NCBI GenBank assembly: GCA_934438175.1
Contig: CAKSBH010000001.1
Span: forward strand, 1 to 64,000
Length of the DNA: 64,000 nucleotides
Reading direction: 5' to 3'
DNA from: an uncultured Eubacteriales bacterium
GTDB lineage: Bacteria > Bacillota > Clostridia > Oscillospirales > UBA644
Made by a program: the position numbers and the translations under genes. The notes under the pieces are model-generated. The model did not search any database and was not told the origin of the DNA. It saw only the letters and a program-made list of their open reading frames with translations. How positions within the stretch are numbered: the stretch's first letter is position 1; each line of letters begins with the position of its first letter. Positions 24,680-33,531 of this stretch are shown here, piece after piece.

Positions 24680-25612
24680 ATGGATTTCGGTTCGATTCTG
24701 TCTCTCGGACAGACGGCGCTGGAGCTTGCCCTGTTCAGTTCCCTTACGGTACTTGCTCTTTTTCTGAGTTATTCCATGCTGAATGTGTGCGATCTGTCTA
24801 CGGACGGCTGCTTTACGCTGGGCGCTACGGTCGGCGCAGTTGTGGCAATGGGAGGGAATCCTTATCTGTCGCTCTGGGCAGCGATGGGTGCAGGCGTTCT
24901 GTCCGGCTTTGTCGTGGCGTTTCTTCAGACCAAGATGGGGGTCAACAGTCTGCTTGCGGGAATTATTGTCAATACGGCGTTGTATTCCGTCAATATCGCC
25001 GTCATGGACGGTTCCTCCATTCTGAACATGAACCGGACCGATACCGTATTTACCAAGCTTCGCGATCTTCTGAAAGGGACCTTCCTGGAAGGTCAGCAAA
25101 AACTTCTGATCGGTTTGTTTGCGGTTCTTGCGGTGTCGCTCCTGCTTTACTTTTTTCTGAAAACACGTCTCGGGCTTGCCATCCGTGCTACGGGAAACAA
25201 TCCGGATATGGTGAGATCCTCTTCCATCAATCCGACGTTTACCACCATCATCGGGCTTTGCGTTGCCAATGCGTTTACGGCATTGTCCGGATGTTTGCTG
25301 GCGCAATCGCAGAAGTCGGTCAACATTGACATCGGCACCGGTATGGTGACGGTGGCGTTGGCATCGCTTCTGATCGGCACGGTATTTCTCGGCAAAAAGA
25401 AAATGGGGCTGCGGCTGTTCGGAATGGTTCTCGGAGCGTTTGTGTTCCGGCTTGTCTATACGGTGGCGCTGCGTTTTGAAATGCCTGCTTTTATGCTGAA
25501 GCTTGTTTCTGCCGTTGTGGTTACGGCAGCCATTTCCGTGCCGTATCTGCGGCAACAGCTTCCCGTTCTTCGCCGTCGTTTCCGTGCGGCAAGAGGAAGG
25601 AGAGATGTATGA
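24680..25612 (+). CDS. trpY: Tryptophan ABC transporter permease, TrpY
   Basis: This 310-residue BPD_transp_2-type permease has about nine hydrophobic segments. 'DLSTDGCFTLGATVGAVVAM' near residue 40 and 'LGLAIRATGNNPDMVRSSS' in the middle correspond to similar stretches in the first importer. AAAGGAACGG precedes the ATG, 18 bases after trpX. It overlaps trpZ by four bases. Confidence 0.9.
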   Translation: MDFGSILSLGQTALELALFSSLTVLALFLSYSMLNVCDLSTDGCFTLGATVGAVVAMGGNPYLSLWAAMGAGVLSGFVVAFLQTKMGVNSLLAGIIVNTALYSVNIAVMDGSSILNMNRTDTVFTKLRDLLKGTFLEGQQKLLIGLFAVLAVSLLLYFFLKTRLGLAIRATGNNPDMVRSSSINPTFTTIIGLCVANAFTALSGCLLAQSQKSVNIDIGTGMVTVALASLLIGTVFLGKKKMGLRLFGMVLGAFVFRLVYTVALRFEMPAFMLKLVSAVVVTAAISVPYLRQQLPVLRRRFRAARGRRDV

Positions 25613-26397
25613 TGCTGGAACTTTGCAGAATCTCCAAAACGTTCCATCCCGGAACGGCAGATGAAAAAAAAGCCCTGGATGATCTGTCCCTTTCCGTTGC
25701 AGACGGAGATTTTCTTTCGGTCATCGGTGCGAACGGCGCGGGGAAATCCACCCTGTTCAACGCCATTGCCGGAAGTTTTCTTACCGACAGCGGCGTCATC
25801 CGTTTGGACGGGAAGGATATTACCATGATGCCCGAGCATACCCGTGCCCGGCAGATCGGACGCCTGTTTCAGGATCCTCTTCGGGGGACAGCCCCGGGAA
25901 TGACCGTGGAAGAAAATCTGGCGCTTGCCGCCGGCGGCGGTCATTGGCTCTCTGCCGTATCCCGTTCCGATAAAAAACGGTTCCGGGACCGGGTGGCATT
26001 GCTTGGTATGGGGCTGGAAGATCGCATGACACAGCAGGTCGGACGGTTGTCCGGCGGTCAGCGGCAGGCGCTGACGCTGATGATGGCAACCATAAATCCG
26101 CCGAAACTGCTGCTTCTGGACGAGCATACGGCGGCGCTGGATCCTTCAACGGCAGAAAAGGTTTTGGATCTGACGCAAAGCATCGTGCGGGAAAACCGTC
26201 TGACGTGTATGATGATTACGCACAACATGCAGTCGGCGCTGGATCTGGGCAACCGTACGGTTATGATGGATCGTGGCAGAATTCTGATGGATGTGGCAGG
26301 GGAGGAACGCGGTGCGCTGACCGTGCCGGATCTTCTTGCCAGATTCCGCGAACTTTCCGGCCGTGAGCTGAACAACGACCGTATGCTTCTGAACTGA
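25609..26397 (+). CDS. trpZ: Tryptophan ABC transporter ATP-binding protein, TrpZ
   Basis: This 262-residue ATPase has Walker A (GANGAGKST), signature RLSGGQRQA, Walker B (LLLLDEHTAALDP) and H-loop MMITHNM. It is the counterpart of the ATPase at 13431-14228. Two adjacent ATG codons (25609 and 25612) are possible starts; AAGGAGAG lies just upstream. It ends the operon, and mutY follows after 17 bases, possibly by readthrough. Confidence 0.9.
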   Translation: MMLELCRISKTFHPGTADEKKALDDLSLSVADGDFLSVIGANGAGKSTLFNAIAGSFLTDSGVIRLDGKDITMMPEHTRARQIGRLFQDPLRGTAPGMTVEENLALAAGGGHWLSAVSRSDKKRFRDRVALLGMGLEDRMTQQVGRLSGGQRQALTLMMATINPPKLLLLDEHTAALDPSTAEKVLDLTQSIVRENRLTCMMITHNMQSALDLGNRTVMMDRGRILMDVAGEERGALTVPDLLARFRELSGRELNNDRMLLN

Positions 26398-26414
26398 ACA
26401 ACGGAGAAAACAGA

Positions 26415-27509
26415 ATGATGAAAACAGACGCTTCCCCCGTATCTTCCGTACCGTCCTGTCCGGACGGTGCGTGCGGAATGCTGCTTGCCTGGTTTTCGCA
26501 GAACGCACGGACCATGCCATGGCGTGAGGAGCCGACCCCGTATCGGGTCTGGCTCTCCGAAATCATGCTGCAGCAGACAAGAATTGAGGCGGCGATGCCG
26601 TATTATCTGCGTTTCGTGCGGGATCTGCCGGATGTGGCGGCGCTTGCTTCCGTGGAAGATGAAACGCTGATGAAGCTGTGGCAGGGGCTTGGGTATTACA
26701 GCCGGGCACGGAATCTTAAAAAAACAGCACAGATTTTAATGCGGGATTTCGGCGGGCAGTTGCCCGCTGACGCAAGGATTCTGCGGACATTGCCCGGAAT
26801 CGGCGATTATACGGCGGGAGCAATCGCTTCCATTGCATTCGGCTTGCCGGAGCCGGCTGTGGACGGGAATGTTCTGCGGGTGTATATGCGGCTTGTTGCC
26901 TGTGCAGACGATGTGATGGCGCAGAAAACACGCCGTTCCGTGGCGGAGAATCTGCGGAAATCCTATCCGTCCGGCGCGGATGCGGGACGGCTGACGCAGG
27001 CGTGGATGGAACTGGGCGAAACGGTATGCGTACCAAACGGAGCTCCGAAATGCGGGCTTTGCCCGTTGCGGGATTTTTGCTGTGCATTCCGTTGCGGTCA
27101 GCCGGAGCGGTATCCGGTTCGCTCCTCCGCAAAAGAACGCAGGCAGGAAGAAAAAACGGTATTTTTGCTTTGCTGTGACGGAAAATTTGCTCTGTGCCGC
27201 CGCCCGGAGAACGGACTTCTGGCAGGGCTCTGGGAATTTCCGAACACGGACGGGCATTTGGACGGTGCGGATGTACGCCGCTGGGCGTTGTCGCAGGGAA
27301 TGACGGTTCTTGATGTTGATTCCGTGGGAAAGAGCCGGCATATCTTTTCGCATGTGGAGTGGCATATGACGGGCTGGCTGATTCGCTGTGCCGCGTGTAC
27401 GGAAAATTACACTTGGGCAACTCCGGCGCAGATCCGAGGCGAATACGCCGTTCCGACGGCGTTCCGTGCATGGGAGAACCGGGCGGAACGGATTGCCGGG
27501 CAGGCGTGA
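26415..27509 (+). CDS. mutY: A/G-specific adenine DNA glycosylase
   Basis: This 364-residue repair enzyme removes adenine opposite 8-oxoguanine. The catalytic Glu lies in SEIMLQQTRIEAAMPYY, the helix-hairpin-helix is LPGIGDYTAGAIASIAFG with VDGNVLRV after it, and four cysteines (CVPNGAPKCGLCPLRDFC) hold the iron-sulfur cluster. The first cysteine spacing is seven residues instead of the six of E. coli MutY. The C-terminal part (about 235-350) is the NUDIX-like 8-oxoG recognition domain. The N-terminus carries about 18 extra residues before the conserved domain. Confidence 0.93.
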   Translation: MMKTDASPVSSVPSCPDGACGMLLAWFSQNARTMPWREEPTPYRVWLSEIMLQQTRIEAAMPYYLRFVRDLPDVAALASVEDETLMKLWQGLGYYSRARNLKKTAQILMRDFGGQLPADARILRTLPGIGDYTAGAIASIAFGLPEPAVDGNVLRVYMRLVACADDVMAQKTRRSVAENLRKSYPSGADAGRLTQAWMELGETVCVPNGAPKCGLCPLRDFCCAFRCGQPERYPVRSSAKERRQEEKTVFLLCCDGKFALCRRPENGLLAGLWEFPNTDGHLDGADVRRWALSQGMTVLDVDSVGKSRHIFSHVEWHMTGWLIRCAACTENYTWATPAQIRGEYAVPTAFRAWENRAERIAGQA

Positions 27510-27622
27510 TTCAAGCCCTTTTCCGGAATCGGATCCGGGTTGTTCCCGTCCGGACACGTCTGCATAAAAAGAGGGTTTTCCGGTCTGTCCTTGCGGAAAC
27601 GAGAAAAATTTTTTTCTTCCTC

Positions 27623-27651
27623 TTGCGCATCAATATAGAATGTATTATAAT
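27623..27651 (+). promoter_or_regulatory. Promoter of the glycogen operon
   Basis: TTGCGC and TATAAT are spaced by 17 bases, 43 bases before the glgB start codon. Confidence 0.8.
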
Positions 27652-27694
27652 AGATACAAGAAAGAATAAGAATACAGCGGACAGGAGGCGTACT

Positions 27695-29629
27695 GTGAAC
27701 AGAAAACAGACCGATCTTCCGGTTTATTTGTTCCATCAGGGAACAAACTACCGGGCTTATGAGCTTCTGGGCTGTCACCGGGAGCCGGCGGAGCCCGGGC
27801 ATTTCCGGTATGTGTTCCGGGTCTGGGCGCCGAATGCCGATGCGGTGTCCGTGGTTTCGGACATGACCTCCTGGGATTCGTCCGACGGGGAGCCGATGCG
27901 GAAAATTTCCGACGGAGTCTGGGAAGCGTTTGTGGAACGGGACTACGACTGTGAGGGGAAATTTTATAAATTTGCGGTGCGTCGCAACGGAAAAACATGC
28001 TATAAATCCGACCCGTACGCCTTTTGCTGCGAAAAGCCGGGGCGGACGGCTTCGGTGGTGTATACACGCCTGCCGGAGTTTGCAGATGATAGCTGGCTCC
28101 GTCAGCGGCACCGCTTTTTTCATGGAAAAGGCAGGGCTGCGGGACATTTTTATCCTTCCCCTCTGAATATCTATGAGTTGCATCTCGGTTCCTGGCAGAC
28201 CAGGGACGGACAGGGAACGGAGGACGGAGAGCATTATCTGAACTACCGGGAGATTGCCGATCGGCTTGTTCCGTATGTAAAGAGCATGGGGTACACCCAT
28301 GTGGAACTGCTTCCGGTGACGGAATACCCGTTTGACGGATCGTGGGGGTATCAGGTAAGCGGTTATTACGCGCCGACGGCACGGTTCGGAACGCCGGAGG
28401 ATTTTGCCTATTTGATCAACCGCTGCCATACGGCGGGAGTCGGTGTTTTGCTGGATTGGGTTCCGGCGCATTTTCCCAAGGATGAGAGCGGGCTGTTTGA
28501 GTTTGACGGTGCGCCTCTTTACGAATATCAGGGTGCAGACCGCATGGAGCATGCCGGATGGGGAACCCGATGCTTTGATGTGGGGCGGCAGGAGGTTCAG
28601 AGCTTTCTTGTGTCCAGTGCTCTGTTCTGGTTGCGGGAATATCATGTGGACGGACTTCGTGTGGATGCGGTGGCAGCCATGCTGTATCTGGATTTTGACC
28701 GGAAGCCGGGCGAATGGATCCCTGCTCCGGACGGCTCCAACCGCAATTATGAGGCGGTTGCGTTTTTCCGCAAGCTCAACGCCACGGTAGCACAGGAGGT
28801 TCCGGACGCGCTGATGATTGCCGAGGAATCTACGGACTGGCCCATGATTACCCGTCCGGTTGCGGACGGCGGGCTGGGCTTTCACCTGAAATGGAATATG
28901 GGCTTTGCCAACGATCTGTACGATTATGTGGAAACCGATCCCGTGTACCGGCAGTTCAAGCACGAGCGCCTGACGTTTCCCATGATGTATGCGTTTTCCG
29001 AGCATTACATTTTGCCGGTATCGCATGATGAAGTCGTTCATGGAAAGAAATCGCTGATTGACAAAATGTATGGCGAGTACAACGAAAAATTTGCGTGTAT
29101 GCGTGCGTTTCTTACTTACCTGATGACGATGCCCGGAAAAAAACTGCTGTTTATGGGTACGGAATACGCCCAGTTCCGGGAATGGGATTACAGCCATTCG
29201 CTGGAGTGGTTTATGACGGATTTTGAGCGTCATGCTCAGATGAAGACCTTTGTGCGGACACTGAATCACCTGTATCTGGAATCGTCGCCGCTTTGGGAAA
29301 TTGACGACGGGTGGGATGGCTTTTCCTGGATCTGTGCCGACAGGGCTCACGACAATACGGTGATCTATCGGAGAATGGACGCGGAAGAGAACGAACTGAT
29401 TGTGCTTGTCTGTTTTTCGCCTGTCTGCCGTGCGGATTATGAGTTTGAGCTGCCTCCGGGCAGGTATGAGATCCTTTTGAACAGTGACCTTCCGTCGTTC
29501 GGGGGAAACGGGGTTCTGAAAACCGGGGAACTGGAAACCGTGACGGAAGCGGGGCGTACCTTCCTCCGCTTTGATCTGCCCGGTTATGGGGCATTGATTC
29601 TGCGAAAAAAGAAAATCTGCAAATTTTAG
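27695..29629 (+). CDS. glgB: 1,4-alpha-glucan branching enzyme
   Basis: This 644-residue enzyme makes the alpha-1,6 branches of glycogen. An N-terminal CBM48 domain (about 20-130) precedes a GH13 barrel. Catalytic motifs are GLRVDAVAAMLY (nucleophile Asp), MIAEESTDWP (acid/base Glu) and PVSHDEVVHG (third Asp). The start is GTG at 27695 with a strong AGGAGG; the open frame continues upstream through the promoter and mutY in another frame, which cannot be coding. It opens the glg operon. Confidence 0.95.
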   Translation: MNRKQTDLPVYLFHQGTNYRAYELLGCHREPAEPGHFRYVFRVWAPNADAVSVVSDMTSWDSSDGEPMRKISDGVWEAFVERDYDCEGKFYKFAVRRNGKTCYKSDPYAFCCEKPGRTASVVYTRLPEFADDSWLRQRHRFFHGKGRAAGHFYPSPLNIYELHLGSWQTRDGQGTEDGEHYLNYREIADRLVPYVKSMGYTHVELLPVTEYPFDGSWGYQVSGYYAPTARFGTPEDFAYLINRCHTAGVGVLLDWVPAHFPKDESGLFEFDGAPLYEYQGADRMEHAGWGTRCFDVGRQEVQSFLVSSALFWLREYHVDGLRVDAVAAMLYLDFDRKPGEWIPAPDGSNRNYEAVAFFRKLNATVAQEVPDALMIAEESTDWPMITRPVADGGLGFHLKWNMGFANDLYDYVETDPVYRQFKHERLTFPMMYAFSEHYILPVSHDEVVHGKKSLIDKMYGEYNEKFACMRAFLTYLMTMPGKKLLFMGTEYAQFREWDYSHSLEWFMTDFERHAQMKTFVRTLNHLYLESSPLWEIDDGWDGFSWICADRAHDNTVIYRRMDAEENELIVLVCFSPVCRADYEFELPPGRYEILLNSDLPSFGGNGVLKTGELETVTEAGRTFLRFDLPGYGALILRKKKICKF

Positions 29630-29696
29630 CGCGTCAGAAACCATCCGGAACCGGACGGCTTCTGTCCGACAAAAAAACGGAAAGAGAGGACTTTTT

Positions 29697-30902
29697 ATGT
29701 ATCGGAAACAGGAATGTATCGCCATGCTTCTCGCCGGTGGTCAGGGAAGCCGTCTTTACGCACTGACCGAAAAGACCGCCAAGCCCGCCGTCACATTCGG
29801 CGGCAAGTACCGGATCATTGATTTCCCGATGTCCAACTGCGTCAATTCGGGAATTTACACCGTGGGGGTCCTGACACAGTATCAGCCGTTGGCTTTGAAT
29901 GAATACATCGGCAAGGGCAGCCCGTGGGATCTTGACCGGGCGCGCAGCGGGGTCACCGTTTTGCCGCCGTATCAGGCAAAGGACGGCGCTGATTGGTATC
30001 GGGGTACGGCAAATGCCATTTATCAGAATCTCGGATTCATCCGCCGCTACGATCCCGATTACGTTCTCATCCTTTCCGGAGACCATATTTATAAAATGGA
30101 TTATGCCCGGATGCTGGAGGCGCATAAACGGACGGGGGCGGATGTGACCATTGCCGTGCTGAATGTTTCGCTGGAGGAAGCCAGCCGGTTCGGCATCATG
30201 AATACGGACGATTCGCTCCGGATTGTGGAATTTGAGGAAAAACCGAAGCACCCCAAAAGCACAAAGGCGTCCATGGGCATCTATATCTTTTCCCGTAAAA
30301 TTCTGGAAGAATATCTTGTCCGTGATGAAAATACGCCGGGATCTTCCAATGATTTCGGCAAAAACGTCATTCCGGCGATGTTGGCGGACGGTGTGAAACT
30401 GTATGCCTATCCGTTTGATGGCTACTGGAAGGATGTGGGCACCGTGCAGAGTCTGTGGGAGGCGAACATGGATCTGCTGGGGAAAAATCCCGCTTTCAAC
30501 CTGCACGATCCCTCCGCCCGCATTTATTCCCGCAACGAGGCGCGGCCTCCGCAGCGTATGGGAAAAAAGGGAAGAGCCGTGAATTCGTTGGTTACCGAGG
30601 GATGCGAGATCGACGGAACCGTGGAGAACTGCGTGTTGTCCGCCGGCGTGAAGGTGCATGCCGGTGCGGTCGTGCGGGATTCCGTCCTGATGGAAGATGT
30701 TGTGATCGGTGAGGGAAGCACGGTTGCGTACAGTATGATTGCGGACGGCGTTCAGGTGGGAAAGAACTGCACGGTCGGTGCGCCGAAGGATACGGCAAAA
30801 GGAGTGACCGTTGTTGCAGGCATTGCGAAAGTTCCGGACGGTACAACTGTGGAAGACGGCGCCATGGCAGACGCCGCTTATTTTGAAACGCACACGGTCT
30901 GA
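29697..30902 (+). CDS. glgC: Glucose-1-phosphate adenylyltransferase, catalytic subunit
   Basis: This 401-residue enzyme makes ADP-glucose for glycogen. It has the nucleotide loop LAGGQGSRLYALT, the sugar-phosphate lysine region EKPKHPKS, FGKNVIPAML and a C-terminal left-handed beta-helix (about 295-390). It is followed by the related glgD, and in Bacillus-type systems the two form a heteromer in which GlgC is catalytic. AGAGAGGA precedes the ATG. Confidence 0.95.
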   Translation: MYRKQECIAMLLAGGQGSRLYALTEKTAKPAVTFGGKYRIIDFPMSNCVNSGIYTVGVLTQYQPLALNEYIGKGSPWDLDRARSGVTVLPPYQAKDGADWYRGTANAIYQNLGFIRRYDPDYVLILSGDHIYKMDYARMLEAHKRTGADVTIAVLNVSLEEASRFGIMNTDDSLRIVEFEEKPKHPKSTKASMGIYIFSRKILEEYLVRDENTPGSSNDFGKNVIPAMLADGVKLYAYPFDGYWKDVGTVQSLWEANMDLLGKNPAFNLHDPSARIYSRNEARPPQRMGKKGRAVNSLVTEGCEIDGTVENCVLSAGVKVHAGAVVRDSVLMEDVVIGEGSTVAYSMIADGVQVGKNCTVGAPKDTAKGVTVVAGIAKVPDGTTVEDGAMADAAYFETHTV

Positions 30903-30917
30903 GAGGAGGAGACAGCT

Positions 30918-32051
30918 ATGACGGCTACGGGTATTATTTTTTCCAACGTACACGACGATAACATTCCGGAACTGACACGGGGACGTACAATCGCCTCGGT
31001 TCCGTTCGGATGCCGGTATCGGTTTATCGATTTCACGCTTTCCAATATGGTGAACTCCGATATCTTCAACATCTGTGTCATAACCAGCAATAACTATCTT
31101 TCTCTGATGGATCATATCGGTTCCGGTAAGGATTGGGATCTGGCACGCCGCAGCGGCGGCATTAAGATGCTGCCTCCCAACGTCGGCTCCGGCGAACGTG
31201 CCGTTTCAAACGGTCCGCTGACCCGGTTGTCTTCGCTGAAAAGCGTGAATTATGCCTTGGAGCGCATTACCGATGAATATGTGGTTCTGGCGGATTGCGA
31301 TGTGATCTGCAATCTGGATTTCCGGGATATGATCGCATACCACCGGCGGGAAAATGCCGACATCACCTTTGCGGTCAAGACCATGACGCTTACGCCGCAG
31401 ATCTGCACCCGCAGCGTTCTGTTCGGTGCCGATGAAGACGGGCGGATCCGTGATGTGATGATGTATCCCAACCATTTCGAGGGTGAGGCGGAAGTCAGTC
31501 TGAATCTTGCCGTGATGCGCACGGATTATCTGAAAAAAATGGTGGCGGATTCTCTGGCGAGAGATTATACCAGCATGACGCACGATGTTGTGATGCGGAA
31601 TCTCGGAACATCGAATTTCCGGGTGTACCGCTACGACGGGTATTTTGCCACCGTGTCGTCCCTGGCGGATTATTTCCGCTACAGCATGGATCTTCTTTCC
31701 GACAGTGAGGCACGTCGTTCTTTGTTCGAAACGCCGAATCGTCCCATCTATACCAAGGTCCGCAATTCCGAGCCGACCTATTACAGTACGGAGTCAAGGG
31801 TTTCCGATTCCCTGCTTGCCGACGGATGCCATATCGAGGGAACGGTGGAGCACTCCATTCTGTTCCGCGGTGTGCGCGTAGGGAAGGGCTCGGTCGTGCG
31901 GAACTGCATCCTGATGCAGGATACGGTTGTCGGGGAAAACGCATCCCTGAACTGTGTGATTACCGACAAAAACGTTCGGCTGAGCGATGCCGTTTCTCTT
32001 TCCGCCGTCGCGGCACAGCCGTATTACATTCCGAAAAACCGGGTTTTGTGA
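30918..32051 (+). CDS. glgD: Glucose-1-phosphate adenylyltransferase, GlgD subunit
   Basis: This 377-residue GlgC homologue has lost the N-terminal GGxGxRL loop: the start reads MTATGIIFSNVHDDNIPELT. This is the hallmark of GlgD, a poorly active partner that raises GlgC activity. The middle 'VPFGCRYRFIDFTLSNMVNS' and the C-terminal beta-helix are kept. GAGAGGAGG precedes the ATG, 16 bases after glgC. Confidence 0.93.
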   Translation: MTATGIIFSNVHDDNIPELTRGRTIASVPFGCRYRFIDFTLSNMVNSDIFNICVITSNNYLSLMDHIGSGKDWDLARRSGGIKMLPPNVGSGERAVSNGPLTRLSSLKSVNYALERITDEYVVLADCDVICNLDFRDMIAYHRRENADITFAVKTMTLTPQICTRSVLFGADEDGRIRDVMMYPNHFEGEAEVSLNLAVMRTDYLKKMVADSLARDYTSMTHDVVMRNLGTSNFRVYRYDGYFATVSSLADYFRYSMDLLSDSEARRSLFETPNRPIYTKVRNSEPTYYSTESRVSDSLLADGCHIEGTVEHSILFRGVRVGKGSVVRNCILMQDTVVGENASLNCVITDKNVRLSDAVSLSAVAAQPYYIPKNRVL

Positions 32052-32065
32052 AAGGGGAGGAAACC

Positions 32066-33517
32066 GTGAAACTTCTTTATGTTTCCAGCGAGGCGTTTCC
32101 TTTTGCGGCAACGGGAGGACTCGGGGATGTTCTCGGGTCGCTGCCTCCGGCGGTGCGGAATCTTCTGGGGGAAGACGGTGATGTGCGTGTGGTTCTGCCT
32201 CTGTATCCGGTCATCCGGCAGAAGTTTTCCGCAGAGATTCGTCTGGAAAAGGAGATTGTTGTTCCGCTTGCATGGCGGCAGCAGTATTGCGGCATCTGGT
32301 CGGCGGAGCGCGGCGGGGTGAAGTTCTATTTTCTGGATAACGAGTATTATTTCAAACGTCCGTCTTTTTACGGAAGCTTTGACGACGGTGAGCGTTTTGC
32401 GTTCTTCGGCAAAGCCGTGACGGAGATGATGCGGGCGATCTCCTTCTATCCGGACATTCTGCACGCCAACGATTGGCAGAGCGCGCTTTCGGTGATCTAT
32501 CTCAAACGTAAATATGCAGGTCTTCCCGGTTACCGTGACATCCGCACCCTGTATACCATTCACAACATTGAATATCAGGGCATTTACGATTTTTCTATCC
32601 TGGGCGATGTGTTTGAGCTGGGCGAAGAGGATCGCGGCATCGTGGAGCACAACGGAACCGTCAATCTGACCAAGGGCGCCATTACGGTGTCCGACCGTGT
32701 GAGTACGGTAAGTGAAACGTACGCGCGGGAACTGATGACGCCGGAATATGCGCACGGGCTGGACGGTGTTCTGCGGGACGCACGACATAAGCTCTGCGGC
32801 ATTGTCAACGGCATCGATGTTGCGTATTATAACCCGGAGAGCGATTCGGCGCTGCGGTATCCCTACAGCGCTGCAACGCTGACCGGAAAAGACAAAGACA
32901 AGGCCGTGCTGCAGAAGATGTGCGGGTTTGACGTGCGGCAGGAGGTTCCGTTGATTGCCATGGTATCCCGGTTGGCTTCGCACAAGGGCTTTGACCTGGT
33001 GTGCTGTGTGCTGGAGGAAATGCTTCGGAAGGATGATATGCAGTTTGTTCTTCTGGGAACCGGTGAGCCGGCACTGGAAGATTTCTTCCGGGAAATGACC
33101 GTGCGGTATCCCGGAAAGATGCACGCCGTGCTGAAATTCGACAAGGATCTGTCCAAGCAGATCTATGCGGGTGCCGACATCTTTCTGATGCCGTCCCGCA
33201 GTGAACCGTGCGGACTTTCGCAGATGATCGCTTCCCGCTACGGTGCTGTTCCCATTGTGCGGGAAACCGGCGGACTGTACGATACCATTCACCCCTATCG
33301 TGCGGATGAGGACAGCGGAAACGGTTTTACGTTCGCCGCTTACAACGCGCACGATATGATGTATGTTCTGCGGCAGGCGGAAGCGCTGTATGCGGACCGA
33401 TGCACATGGCGGCGGCTGATGCGCCGTGCCATGCGTACGGATTTTTCGTGGAACGCTTCGGCACAACGGTATCTGCAATTGTACCAATCCATGCTGACAG
33501 AACGGGAATTTACATAA
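32066..33517 (+). CDS. glgA: Glycogen synthase (ADP-glucose)
   Basis: This 483-residue GT5 enzyme elongates glycogen from ADP-glucose. The N-terminal Rossmann domain starts KLLYVSSEAFPF and the C-terminal domain has 'MVSRLASHKGFDLV' and the donor-site 'MPSRSEPCGLSQMIASRYG'. The start is GTG at 32066 with GGGGAGG. The N-terminal glycine loop reads ATGGLGDV: residue 15 is Ala where E. coli GlgA has Lys15 of KTGGL. All other core motifs look intact. Confidence 0.94.
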   Translation: MKLLYVSSEAFPFAATGGLGDVLGSLPPAVRNLLGEDGDVRVVLPLYPVIRQKFSAEIRLEKEIVVPLAWRQQYCGIWSAERGGVKFYFLDNEYYFKRPSFYGSFDDGERFAFFGKAVTEMMRAISFYPDILHANDWQSALSVIYLKRKYAGLPGYRDIRTLYTIHNIEYQGIYDFSILGDVFELGEEDRGIVEHNGTVNLTKGAITVSDRVSTVSETYARELMTPEYAHGLDGVLRDARHKLCGIVNGIDVAYYNPESDSALRYPYSAATLTGKDKDKAVLQKMCGFDVRQEVPLIAMVSRLASHKGFDLVCCVLEEMLRKDDMQFVLLGTGEPALEDFFREMTVRYPGKMHAVLKFDKDLSKQIYAGADIFLMPSRSEPCGLSQMIASRYGAVPIVRETGGLYDTIHPYRADEDSGNGFTFAAYNAHDMMYVLRQAEALYADRCTWRRLMRRAMRTDFSWNASAQRYLQLYQSMLTEREFT

Positions 33518-33531
33518 AAGGAAGAAAGACG

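Noticed and set aside
27407..29725. 772-residue open frame on the minus strand over glgB
   Set aside because: It crosses the glg promoter and opposes glgB, whose catalytic motifs are intact. It has no recognisable motif.
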